DNA from: Halospeciosus flavus
GTDB taxonomy: Archaea; Halobacteriota; Halobacteria; Halobacteriales; Halobacteriaceae
DNA length: 64,000 nt
Assembly: GCF_029814175.1 (NCBI RefSeq)
Contig: NZ_CP122312.1
Coordinates: 310,001-374,000 of the forward strand
Direction: 5' to 3'
Shown: positions 1 to 7,889 of the stretch, piece after piece
Position numbering within the stretch: the stretch's first letter is position 1
Layout: every line of letters begins with the position of its first letter
The notes under the pieces: model-generated
Seen by the model: the letters and a program-made list of their open reading frames with translations, nothing else
Told to the model about the DNA's origin: nothing
Databases searched by the model: none
Translations under genes and position numbers: made by a program

Positions 1-1640
1 CGCACGACCGGCCGCAGGCGACGATAACCGTCCCGGACGACCCGTCGGCGATTGCGACCGCCGTCTCCGCTCTCGGGTCGGCGCTGAAGGAGTACTCCTG
101 TGAGCGCTCGTGGCCGACGCTCCGAGGACACCCGCCAGCCATCGAGCGCGGCGGGGAACTCCACGTTCCCGACGTCCTCGAGAAACCCGACACGGGCGTC
201 ACCATCGCCCTCCCGCCGACCTACGCCGACGTCTATCGGGTTGCTCCGCTCGCCTACTATCTCGGTGCGGACGTCGTCACAGCGGCGGGAATCGACCCCG
301 AACTCCGTCTCGACGTGGGTCACACCGAACCCCTCCGTCGCCCTGGTCGAACACTGGAGGCGTCCGTCGACCGACTCCTCGCTCGCTGTCTCCTCCTCGA
401 CTCGCTCGTCCGTATCGACGGCTACTACTCGTTCACCCGCTACGAGTACGACGAGGTCGCCCCACACCTCCCCTTCTACCCGCCCGAACTCTACGGCGAG
501 TCACTCGACGCGCAACTCATGGAGTACCTCGAAGTCCCCTTCGACGTCCTCGAACCCTACGTCCCACAGTGGCCTACGACCGCCGTCCTTCGGCCGGATC
601 CCGGCGACGTCGAAGTCGTGCCCTCGCTGCTCGACCCGCTCTCGCGCATCCACGTCGCGCCCGCCGACGAATCTGCCGGCGCCAGCGCGACCGGACCGGA
701 GCACGACTCGAACCTTGATTCACGGCTGTTCGATCCGACGGTGACGGCCTACGCCGGTCGCACCCCGCCGGTCGGCGAGACGCGTCTCGTGCCGGCCGCC
801 TTCGAGAACGCACGCCACCAGAAACGGAACACGCCCAGTGAGTGTCACCTCCAGTGCTTCGGCGTCGACGCCGCCGCAGTCGACGCCTTCGAACGGATTC
901 GCGACACCGTCGTCGCGAGCCCCCCAGACGAGACGCCGACACTCACGACCGAGGGACTCCCGACACGGGCGCGTCTCCGACGGGCACTCGCCGGCGACGC
1001 CGACTTCCTCCACTTCGGGGGTCGCGTGACCGACGCGGGATTCGCCTGTACCGACGGCGTCCTCTCCCCGTCCGAGGTCGACGAGGTCGCCGTGTCGCTG
1101 GTCTCGATTGCTGGGCAGCGCGATGTCGAGACGCTCGTCCCGCTCGTCGAGCGTGGCGCGCTCGCGGGCATCGCCCACGAACCGGCGTCACCGGCCGAGC
1201 AGGTGGGGTTGCTCGCGGGCTACCTCGGCCAGACGTTCTCGCTCGCCGCCGCGGCCGCACTCGGGGTTCGGACACCCTACCGGCTCGTCGGCGACGCGAC
1301 CACGGCCATCGCCGCGTGGCAACTCCCGATCGTGATCGACGTCGAGTCGGTCGCCGTCGACACGCACCGAGTGTGGTACTGGACCGAACCGACCGACGAG
1401 ACGTCGCTGGGGTCGATCCTCCTCCCGACCGAGGAGTTCACCCAGCAGACACACTCGCTCGCGGGCGCACCGGCCGAGCAGTCGCCACGCGTCTCCACCG
1501 ACGAACTGGTCGAGGTTTTCGAGGCGGGCTTCGTCGTCCGACTCAACGGCGAGGTGTACCCCACGTCCGGCGACCTCACGGCCGAAACCGTCCGTCGTTC
1601 GGCCCGTCGGTCGCTCGACGGCGCCCCCGACCAGCCCTAG
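1..1640 (+). CDS. Large haloarchaeal protein of unknown function, 5' end outside window
   Basis: The frame is open from base 3, so 545 residues are visible and the true start lies upstream. I do not recognise an assigned function. There is no signal peptide or membrane segment in the visible part. Residues about 335-394 show FLHFGGRV, then VSIAGQRD, then ERGALAGIAHEP and an Ala-rich helix. This order resembles the core of caspase-like CHAT domains (HFxGH strand, Cys strand, GA-A-GIxxxxP). The expected Cys is absent (Ala-Gly instead), so any such domain would be inactive; this is a weak inference. The TAG stop overlaps the stop codon of the convergent gene by 3 nt. Confidence 0.75.
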   Translation, partial: HDRPQATITVPDDPSAIATAVSALGSALKEYSCERSWPTLRGHPPAIERGGELHVPDVLEKPDTGVTIALPPTYADVYRVAPLAYYLGADVVTAAGIDPELRLDVGHTEPLRRPGRTLEASVDRLLARCLLLDSLVRIDGYYSFTRYEYDEVAPHLPFYPPELYGESLDAQLMEYLEVPFDVLEPYVPQWPTTAVLRPDPGDVEVVPSLLDPLSRIHVAPADESAGASATGPEHDSNLDSRLFDPTVTAYAGRTPPVGETRLVPAAFENARHQKRNTPSECHLQCFGVDAAAVDAFERIRDTVVASPPDETPTLTTEGLPTRARLRRALAGDADFLHFGGRVTDAGFACTDGVLSPSEVDEVAVSLVSIAGQRDVETLVPLVERGALAGIAHEPASPAEQVGLLAGYLGQTFSLAAAAALGVRTPYRLVGDATTAIAAWQLPIVIDVESVAVDTHRVWYWTEPTDETSLGSILLPTEEFTQQTHSLAGAPAEQSPRVSTDELVEVFEAGFVVRLNGEVYPTSGDLTAETVRRSARRSLDGAPDQP

Positions 1641-2098
1641 TTGCTTGGTCCGTCGTACCCCTCCACCTTCGGGGGCGACGTCGAGACGAGGAGCGCGCGG
1701 TTCGCGCCCGACCCGTCGGGGACCCACAGGACCTCGATGCGCTCGGAGTCGGCCATCGTCTTCTCCTCGACGGGTACCGAAATCGTCTGACCGACGCCGA
1801 ACGCCGTCGGCGTGGTGCGTGCGAGCGTCGTGGACTCGTTTCGCACCACGAGGTCGCCGTCGGAGAGCGTATCACCCGCACGGTGGTGCAAGACGAGTTC
1901 GTTCGAACTGTCGTCGTACGTCGCTTCGACGACGGTCGTCGGTGTCTGTCCAGACGGCGTGTCGACGCCGACGACGAACGTACCGACGGAGAAGACGAGG
2001 ACGACCGTTATCGCGATGAGAATCGTCGTCCCGAGGACCGAACTCGCCCCCCGGCTGCACGTCGAATCGCCGGAATTTGGGGCGTTGACACGGGTCAT
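1637..2098 (-). CDS. Archaeal type IV pilin-like protein
   Basis: 153 residues from the ATG at 2098, chosen because it gives a short charged leader directly before the hydrophobic segment; a start 51 nt further upstream is possible. The N-terminus has SRGASSVLG followed by about 20 hydrophobic residues, the layout of haloarchaeal pilins and DUF1628-type proteins cut by the prepilin peptidase PibD just before the hydrophobic helix. The C-terminal 110 residues are a beta-rich, Asp/Glu-rich extracellular domain. It would be anchored in or assembled outside the membrane. It is a single gene convergent with the upstream large protein. Its role in adhesion is unknown. Confidence 0.75.
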   Translation of the reverse strand: MTRVNAPNSGDSTCSRGASSVLGTTILIAITVVLVFSVGTFVVGVDTPSGQTPTTVVEATYDDSSNELVLHHRAGDTLSDGDLVVRNESTTLARTTPTAFGVGQTISVPVEEKTMADSERIEVLWVPDGSGANRALLVSTSPPKVEGYDGPSN

Positions 2099-2225
2099 AG
2101 GGACGTCGTCTTCATCTACCGCCCAGTGGAGGAAAAAGTCGGTGGCCACCGACCGAGTCGTCAGTTGGAAAGTTTGATTGCCGTACGCTAATGGCTGGTA
2201 ACTACGACAGGCACATTCGCAAACG

Positions 2226-2231
2226 ATTTAA
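2226..2231 (+). promoter_or_regulatory. TATA element of the acyl-CoA ligase gene
   Basis: The sequence GATTTAACTG is centred 28 nt before the ATG at 2257. This spacing predicts a leaderless or nearly leaderless transcript, usual in haloarchaea, and supports the chosen start over the upstream in-frame codon at 2191. Confidence 0.55.
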
Positions 2232-2256
2232 CTGTAGGGCGGGCTGTCAATCACAT

Positions 2257-3804
2257 ATGAATCTCGTCCAGCACGTCGCAGACACCGTAGCCGAACACGG
2301 CGACCGGCCGGCTATCGTCTTCGAGGGGCGCGAGCAGACGTACGAGGAGTTCTGGGAGCAGACCGGGCAGTTCGCCCAGGCGCTCGCCGACCGGGGTATC
2401 GGCGCCGACGACCGCGTCGCGATCTACCTCCCGAACGTCCCGCAGTTCGTCACCGCGTTCCACGGGACGCTCCGCGCGGGCGGGGCTATCGTCCCGATGA
2501 ACCCGCAGTACAAGAGCCGCGAACTCGAACACATGCTGGGCGACAGCGAGGCCAAGGCCGTCGTGACGCTCCCGGACCTCGTCCAGCATGTCGACGCTGT
2601 CCGCGAGGACACCGACGTCGAGTTCGTCGTCACGGTCGGTGACGGCGGCGACGTCTCCTTCGAGGAGTTCCTCGCCGACGACACCCTCGACATCGTCGAG
2701 CGCGACGCCGACGACGTGGCCGCACAGCCCTACACCTCGGGGACGACTGGGACGCCGAAGGGCGTGCTCCTGACTCACGAGAACCTCGGCTCGAACGCCG
2801 ACCAGGGGGCCGGACCGATCCCCGGCGGTATCCGCCCGGACGACCGGCACCTCGGCGTCCTCCCGCTGTTCCACATCTACGGGATGACCGTCACGATGAA
2901 CTCGACGCTGTTCAACGGCGGGTCGTACTACCCCGTCCCCGAGTGGAACGCCCCCGAGGTGATCGACCTCGTCGAGACCCACGACATCACGCTCATCCAC
3001 GCGGTCCCTGCGATGTACAACGACATCATCAGCCAACCCGACGCCGAGGAGTTCGACCTCTCGTCGGTCCGCTTCGCCAACTCCGGCGGGTCGGGGCTAC
3101 CGATGGAGGTCCTGGAGCGCTTCGAGGAACTGTACGGCGTCGAACTCTACGAGGGGTACGGACTCACCGAGACGAGTCCCGTCACCCACGCCAACCACGC
3201 CGGCGACCGCCGGAAGGGGAGTATCGGCAAGCCCCTCGAAGGCGTCTCCTCGCGCATCGTCGACCACAACTTCGAGGAACTGCCACCGGTCGAGCGCGGC
3301 CCGCTCGCGGAGGACGACGCCGAACTCGACGAGGTCGTCGGCGAACTCGTCATCTCCGGCCCGAACGTGATGAAGGGCTACTACGAGCGACCGGAGGCGA
3401 ACGAGGAGGCGTTCACGCACGCCGACGGGAAGCGGTGGTTCCACACCGGCGACCTCGGCTACTACGACGAGGACGGCTTCTACTACATCGTCGACCGGAA
3501 GAAGCACATGATCAACACCGCGGGGTACAACGTCTACCCCCGCGAGGTCGAGGAGTTGCTCTTCGAGCACCCGGACGTGGCGGACGCGGCCGTCGTCGGC
3601 GTCCCGGACGAACGCCGCGGCGAGACGGTGAAGGCGTTCGTCGTCCCCACCCCCGACGCGACGGCCACCCCCGACGACATCCGCGAGTACTGTCTGGAGC
3701 GTCTCGCCGAGTACAAACACCCGCGCGAAGTGGAGTTCGTCGACGAACTCCCGCGGACGACGACCGGGAAGGTCCAGAAGTTCGAACTCGCCGGCGAGGA
3801 GTGA
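2257..3804 (+). CDS. Fatty-acid-type acyl-CoA synthetase (AMP-forming)
   Basis: 515 residues. It activates a carboxylic acid, probably a fatty acid, with ATP and CoA through an acyl-adenylate. The ANL-superfamily motifs are present in order: P-loop YTSGTTGTPKGV, YEGYGLTETSPV, GELVISGPNVMKGYY, the hinge region WFHTGDLGYYDEDG with DRKKHMI, and the C-terminal lysine motif PRTTTGKVQKFEL. The ATG at 2257 starts the typical N-terminal domain (NLVQHVADTVAEHGDRPAI) and has a TATA element at leaderless distance. The acyl-CoA dehydrogenase gene follows, fitting beta-oxidation. Chain-length specificity cannot be read from sequence. Confidence 0.93.
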   Translation: MNLVQHVADTVAEHGDRPAIVFEGREQTYEEFWEQTGQFAQALADRGIGADDRVAIYLPNVPQFVTAFHGTLRAGGAIVPMNPQYKSRELEHMLGDSEAKAVVTLPDLVQHVDAVREDTDVEFVVTVGDGGDVSFEEFLADDTLDIVERDADDVAAQPYTSGTTGTPKGVLLTHENLGSNADQGAGPIPGGIRPDDRHLGVLPLFHIYGMTVTMNSTLFNGGSYYPVPEWNAPEVIDLVETHDITLIHAVPAMYNDIISQPDAEEFDLSSVRFANSGGSGLPMEVLERFEELYGVELYEGYGLTETSPVTHANHAGDRRKGSIGKPLEGVSSRIVDHNFEELPPVERGPLAEDDAELDEVVGELVISGPNVMKGYYERPEANEEAFTHADGKRWFHTGDLGYYDEDGFYYIVDRKKHMINTAGYNVYPREVEELLFEHPDVADAAVVGVPDERRGETVKAFVVPTPDATATPDDIREYCLERLAEYKHPREVEFVDELPRTTTGKVQKFELAGEE

Positions 3805-4007
3805 GGCCACGCTCGACGTCGATTCACCCGACGGCGCCCTGGTGTGTTACCAACTGACGCCCACCGAATCCGACGCCACTTCGGGGCGAACGCCCGCCTC
3901 GCGACCCGACACCACTCTTCTTCGCGCTTCGCCGTGCCGTCGAGTCGGGTTAACGACAGTGTCTCAAACAGGAAAGATACTAAATGGTGGAAAACTATGG
4001 TGGGCAT
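3805..4007 (+). promoter_or_regulatory. Intergenic region with acyl-CoA dehydrogenase promoter
   Basis: 203 nt without a convincing gene. The TATA-like GATACTAAAT is centred about 27 nt before the ATG at 4008 and favours that start over the codon at 3984. Confidence 0.45.
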
Positions 4008-5153
4008 ATGGCATTCCAACTCTCGGACGAACACCGGGCCATCCGGCAGGCAGTCCGCGAATTCGGTGAGGAAGAGATCGAACCCGTCGCGCGCGAACAC
4101 GACGAGAACAAGGAGTACCCCTACGACCTCGTCGAGCAGGCGGCGGAACTCGACCTCGTCGCGCCCAACATCCCCATCGAGTACGACGGCGCCGGGATGA
4201 ACACCCTTGAGTCCTGTATCGTCACCGAGGAACTCTGGCGTGCGGACCCCGGCATCGGGTCGGCCATCGGTTCGCGCGGGTTCGGCTCCAACATGATCCA
4301 GAAGTTCGGCGACGAGTGGATGAAAGAGGAGTGGCTCCCCCGCATCGCCAACGGCGAGTCCGCCTGCTGTAGCTGTATCTCCGAACCGGCCCACGGGTCG
4401 AACGTCGCGGGTATCGAGACGCGCGCGGAGAAGGACGGCGACGAGTACGTCATCAACGGGAACAAGATGTGGATCACGAACGGCACCGTCGCCGACGTGG
4501 CCGTCGTGATGACGAAGACCGACCCCGAGGCCGAACCGCCCCACCGCGGCATCACGGCGTTCCTCGTCCCCACGGACACCGACGGCTTCGAGGCCACCAA
4601 GATCGACAACAAACTCGGGATCCGTGCCTCCGACCTCGCGGAGATCCAGCTCAACGACGTCCGCGTCCCCGAGGAGAACGTCATCGGCGAGGTGAACAAG
4701 GGGTTCTACCAGCTGATGAACTTCTTCTCCTCCGGCCGCGTCAGCGTCGCCTCCCAGGCCGTCGGCGCCGCACAGGCCGCACTCGACGCCTCCATCGACT
4801 ACGCGGGCGAGCGCGAGCAGGGCGGACAGCTCATCAAGGACTACCAGGCGATCTCCCACAAGGTCGCGGAGATGGCGACCAACGTCGAGGCGGCGCGCTC
4901 GCTCGTCTACCGCGCGGCCTCCCACGTGCAGGACGGTGACGACGACGTCGCCGCGAAGTTCGCCAGCATGGCCAAACTGTTCGCCTCCGAGCACGCTGTC
5001 GACGTCGCGGACGAGGCCATCCAGGTGCACGGCGGCGCCGGGTTCGTCACGGACCACCCCGTCGAGCGCTACTACCGCGACGCCCGCATCACGAAGATCT
5101 ACGAGGGGACCAGCGAGATCCAGAAGAACATCATCTCCGACCGGGTGCTGTAA
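4008..5153 (+). CDS. Acyl-CoA dehydrogenase
   Basis: 381 residues, the normal length of the family. It oxidises acyl-CoA to trans-2-enoyl-CoA using FAD, passing electrons to ETF. Diagnostic segments are EPAHGSNVAGIETRA (substrate and flavin region), NGNKMWITNGTVADV, the FSSGRVSVASQAVGAAQAAL helix, and the C-terminal signature IQVHGGAGFVTDHPVERYYR followed by IYEGTSEIQKNII. The catalytic Glu of this family is expected in the YEGTSEIQ segment, which is intact. A hydrolase and an AsnC-like regulator follow at once, so the three genes are probably one transcript with the upstream ligase nearby. Confidence 0.94.
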   Translation: MAFQLSDEHRAIRQAVREFGEEEIEPVAREHDENKEYPYDLVEQAAELDLVAPNIPIEYDGAGMNTLESCIVTEELWRADPGIGSAIGSRGFGSNMIQKFGDEWMKEEWLPRIANGESACCSCISEPAHGSNVAGIETRAEKDGDEYVINGNKMWITNGTVADVAVVMTKTDPEAEPPHRGITAFLVPTDTDGFEATKIDNKLGIRASDLAEIQLNDVRVPEENVIGEVNKGFYQLMNFFSSGRVSVASQAVGAAQAALDASIDYAGEREQGGQLIKDYQAISHKVAEMATNVEAARSLVYRAASHVQDGDDDVAAKFASMAKLFASEHAVDVADEAIQVHGGAGFVTDHPVERYYRDARITKIYEGTSEIQKNIISDRVL

Positions 5154-5154
5154 G

Positions 5155-6012
5155 ATGGATCACGAGGAGTGGAGCGACCGACAGGAGACGGTGTCGGTCA
5201 CGGTCGACGACAACGAGGTCGACGTCGCCTACTACGATTCGGGGCCGACCGACGGCCACCCGGTCGTGTTCGTCCACGGCATCCCGACGTGGTCGTTCCT
5301 CTGGCGCGACGTCGTCGACGCGGTCCCGGACGACCAGCGCGCGCTGGCCCTCGACCTCGCGGGCTACGGCAACTCCTCGCGATACGACGGCTTCGACCGT
5401 TCCATCCGCGCACAGGAGGGCGTCCTCGCGGAGTTCCTCGACACGGTCGACGCCGAGGGACCGATCACGCTCGTCGCCCACGACATCGGCGGCGGCGTCG
5501 CCCTCCGGTACGCGGCGCACAACCCCGAGCAGGTCGAGAACCTCGTCCTCTCGAACGCCGTCTGCTACGACTCCTGGCCGGTCGAGTTCGTCTCGAACCT
5601 CGGTCTCCCGGAGACCGCGGACCTCGACGACGAGGAACTCGAACCGAAACTCGACTTCGCCTTCGGCGACGGACTGTACGGCGACGCTGCGGACCACGAG
5701 GAATTCGTAGAAGGGATGAAGGCCCCCTGGCTCGCCGAGGGCGGGAAGACGGCGCTCGCGCGGGCGGCGGTCGGCACCAACACTAACCACACGACCGAAC
5801 TCACCTACGAGAACATCACGGCCGAGACGACGCTCCTGTGGGGCGAAGACGACGTCCTCCAGCCGATCTCGTACGCCGAGCGTCTCGCCGACGACGTCGC
5901 CGGTGACGCCGAGGTCGTCCCGCTCGAAGACGCCTACCACTGGGTCGTCGAGGACCGCCCCGACGCGTATCGGACGGAACTAAGGCGCGTCCTCGACAAC
6001 GGGGAGGTATGA
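5155..6012 (+). CDS. Alpha/beta hydrolase with Asp nucleophile (epoxide hydrolase/dehalogenase type)
   Basis: 285 residues, starting 1 nt after the acyl-CoA dehydrogenase stop. It has the oxyanion loop HGIPTWSFLW, then DLAGYGNSS, and the nucleophile elbow VAHDIGGGVALR with Asp rather than Ser. An Asp nucleophile is known from epoxide hydrolases and haloalkane or fluoroacetate dehalogenases, which form an ester intermediate. The acid residue is probably in LLWGEDDVLQP and the base His in DAYHWVVEDRPD near the C-terminus. Its stop overlaps the next gene (ATGA), so it is translationally coupled to a regulator. The physiological substrate is unknown. Confidence 0.85.
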   Translation: MDHEEWSDRQETVSVTVDDNEVDVAYYDSGPTDGHPVVFVHGIPTWSFLWRDVVDAVPDDQRALALDLAGYGNSSRYDGFDRSIRAQEGVLAEFLDTVDAEGPITLVAHDIGGGVALRYAAHNPEQVENLVLSNAVCYDSWPVEFVSNLGLPETADLDDEELEPKLDFAFGDGLYGDAADHEEFVEGMKAPWLAEGGKTALARAAVGTNTNHTTELTYENITAETTLLWGEDDVLQPISYAERLADDVAGDAEVVPLEDAYHWVVEDRPDAYRTELRRVLDNGEV

Positions 6013-6539
6013 GCGAGCGACCACACACCGAATCTGCCCCGTCGTGGGAGTTCAAAGAGCGTGACGTCGTCATCCTCCGCGAACTCGCACGTGACCCACA
6101 GGTCTCCTCCCGGGAGTTGCGCGACATCCTCGACGAGGAGTACGACATCGACGTCTCGCACGTCACCATCAGCGAGTCCATCCGGAAGATGCGCGACGCC
6201 GGCGTCTTCCGCGAGGCCATCATCCCCAACGAGGCCTACTTCATCTTCTCGCTGTTCGAGATCAAGTTCAATCCCGAGCACTTCGCCGACGAGTGGGCCG
6301 ACGCGATGGAGTTCATCCGCGACTCGGAGAACACGCTGATCTACTTCCTCTCTGACGGCGAGTACCAGTGGAAGTCGGTGATGATGTTCCCGACGCGCGA
6401 CGCCGAGTCCCGCTGGATCCACCAGTTCTACAAGGAACACGGGAAGGTCGTCAACAACCTCCGGAACTCCGTGATGACCAACGTGCTGAAGTTCGGGACC
6501 AGCCCCGAACTGTTCGAGCACCTGCCCGTCGAAGAGTAG
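6009..6539 (+). CDS. Lrp/AsnC-like winged-helix regulator
   Basis: 176 residues. Residues about 18-70 form a winged helix of the AsnC kind (DVVILRELARDPQVSSRELRDIL, then VSHVTISESIRKMRDAGVF). The C-terminal part (FIFSLFEIKF to NVLKFGTSPELFEHL) is an alpha/beta ligand or dimerisation domain but is not a clear RAM domain. It overlaps the hydrolase gene by 4 nt (ATGA), so it is likely a local regulator of the acyl-CoA genes. The effector is unknown. Confidence 0.8.
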   Translation: MSERPHTESAPSWEFKERDVVILRELARDPQVSSRELRDILDEEYDIDVSHVTISESIRKMRDAGVFREAIIPNEAYFIFSLFEIKFNPEHFADEWADAMEFIRDSENTLIYFLSDGEYQWKSVMMFPTRDAESRWIHQFYKEHGKVVNNLRNSVMTNVLKFGTSPELFEHLPVEE

Positions 6540-6552
6540 CGGGCCGGCGCTC

Positions 6553-7113
6553 TCAGCCCAATTCGTCGGGTTCGACGACTTCGATGGCGTCCGACTCCGT
6601 CGCACCTGCTTCTTCCTCGTCGCCGGTGGCGGCCTCGTAGACGGTCTGTCGGTCCTCGAAGTAGGCGGGTGCGTCCCGTTTCGCCTCGAAGAAGACTACT
6701 CGCCGCATCGCCTCCCGGCCGTCGACGTCTTCGGACTCCAGGTCGTCGGCGAGGTCGGTGTACGCCGACGCGAGGTCGCGAACGTCGGACAGGCGCTCCT
6801 GTTTCTCCGTGAGAGTCGCGCGTTTCGTCTCCATGTCGGCCTGGAGGTCCTCGGTCTCGCGGATGGCCGCCTCGACGGTCTCCTCCTCGACGGCCGCCTC
6901 CTCGCTCGCGTCGAGTTCGGCCTGGTGGCGTTCGAGTCGCTCGGCGACGTCCGTCGAGAGCGTCTCCAGTTCGTCGATGAGGGCGTCGACTTCGGTGCCG
7001 AGTTCCTCGGCCCGACCGACGAGCAAGCCCGCTTGCGTCCGGCAGTAGTCGACGAAGGCTTCGGGGTCGAGGTCGACCGACTCGTCGGCGGCCGCCCCGT
7101 TGTCGTCACTCAT
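6553..7113 (-). CDS. Acidic coiled-coil protein, function unknown
   Basis: 186 residues, strongly acidic. Residues about 30-130 are heptad-like and rich in Glu, Leu and Ala (AEELGTEVDALIDELETLSTDV and onward), predicting a long coiled coil; no Cys and no membrane segment. The stop is 13 nt from the end of the convergent regulator. I do not recognise a family. The ATG at 7113 is the first good start and its acidic N-terminus is typical of cytosolic haloarchaeal proteins. Confidence 0.75.
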   Translation of the reverse strand: MSDDNGAAADESVDLDPEAFVDYCRTQAGLLVGRAEELGTEVDALIDELETLSTDVAERLERHQAELDASEEAAVEEETVEAAIRETEDLQADMETKRATLTEKQERLSDVRDLASAYTDLADDLESEDVDGREAMRRVVFFEAKRDAPAYFEDRQTVYEAATGDEEEAGATESDAIEVVEPDELG

Positions 7114-7213
7114 AGGTGGAGTATCGGCCGGCCGCGAGAAGTGGTTTGGGGCAGACGGTGTCGGGAAAAATGGTTTGTGGCCGACTCACCCACGTACGGG
7201 TAGAGCGCCGACT

Positions 7214-7657
7214 ATGTACGAGGACATGTTGATCCCCTACGACGGGAGCGAGGAGGGAACGAAGGGCGTGGAACACGGACTCGACCTCGCGGCCGAACTC
7301 GACTCGACGGTGCACGCACTCTACGTCGTCGACCTCCCCGGCGCGCCGCGTGCGCTGTCGCTCCGGGACGACGAGGAGACGATTCGCGAGGAGTACGAGG
7401 CGTACGGCGAGGAGGTCCTCGACGAAGTCCGAGAGCGCGCGGTCGACCGAGGGCTCGACTGTGAAACCGTGATTCGGAGCGGGCCGGTGAGCGACCGCAT
7501 CGTCGAGTACGCCGAAACGGAGGGGATGGACGTCGTCGTGATGGGGTCGGCCTACCGCGGGAAGATCGGGAACCTCCTCGGCGGGACGACGAACAAGGTC
7601 GTCCGGTCGACGACGGTCCCCGTCGTCTCCAAGCGGATGGAGGCCAGCGAGTTGTAG
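7214..7657 (+). CDS. Universal stress protein (UspA family)
   Basis: 147 residues, one Usp domain. It begins MYEDMLIPYDGSEEG (strand 1 and phosphate loop), has HALYVVD in strand 2, and ends with MGSAYRGKIGNLLGGTTNKV then TTVPVV, corresponding to the ATP-binding G-x2-G-x9-G region. An upstream in-frame start at 7100 would add a low-complexity stretch unlike the family and is rejected. Cytosolic nucleotide-binding stress protein; single gene. Confidence 0.9.
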   Translation: MYEDMLIPYDGSEEGTKGVEHGLDLAAELDSTVHALYVVDLPGAPRALSLRDDEETIREEYEAYGEEVLDEVRERAVDRGLDCETVIRSGPVSDRIVEYAETEGMDVVVMGSAYRGKIGNLLGGTTNKVVRSTTVPVVSKRMEASEL

Positions 7658-7678
7658 TGTCGCGGGCGAGCGCCGCCC

Positions 7679-7834
7679 TCAGTCGACGAGGTACCGCTCG
7701 CGGAGGTAGATGAGGAGACTCGCGCTCAGGAAGCAGAAACCGGCCACCTGTAACTCGCCGACCGTCATCGCGAAGAGGGCGACGGCGAACAGGAGGGCGA
7801 CTCCGAGCGCGGCGATGGTTCCGGTGACGTTCAC
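7679..7834 (-). CDS. Small 51-residue membrane protein beside BCCT transporter
   Basis: A GTG-started frame encodes 51 residues: VNVTGTIAALGVALLFAVAL, one hydrophobic segment continuing to about residue 22, then GELQVAGF, then a second segment (CFLSASLLIYL) and the charged end RERYLVD. Two short transmembrane helices are likely. It lies 55 nt downstream of the BCCT transporter gene on the same strand, with third-position GC bias typical of a real gene. It could be an accessory subunit or stabiliser of the transporter; that is inference from position only. Confidence 0.6.
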   Translation of the reverse strand: MNVTGTIAALGVALLFAVALFAMTVGELQVAGFCFLSASLLIYLRERYLVD

Positions 7835-7889
7835 GGGAGACTGTTCTCGATCACGAAGATAAAGACTGTCCGTTCCGTGTTCGGGTGGA

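Noticed and set aside
3534-5057. A 507-codon minus-strand frame across the ligase end and acyl-CoA dehydrogenase
   Set aside because: It is a shadow of two well-supported genes, with no motif of its own.
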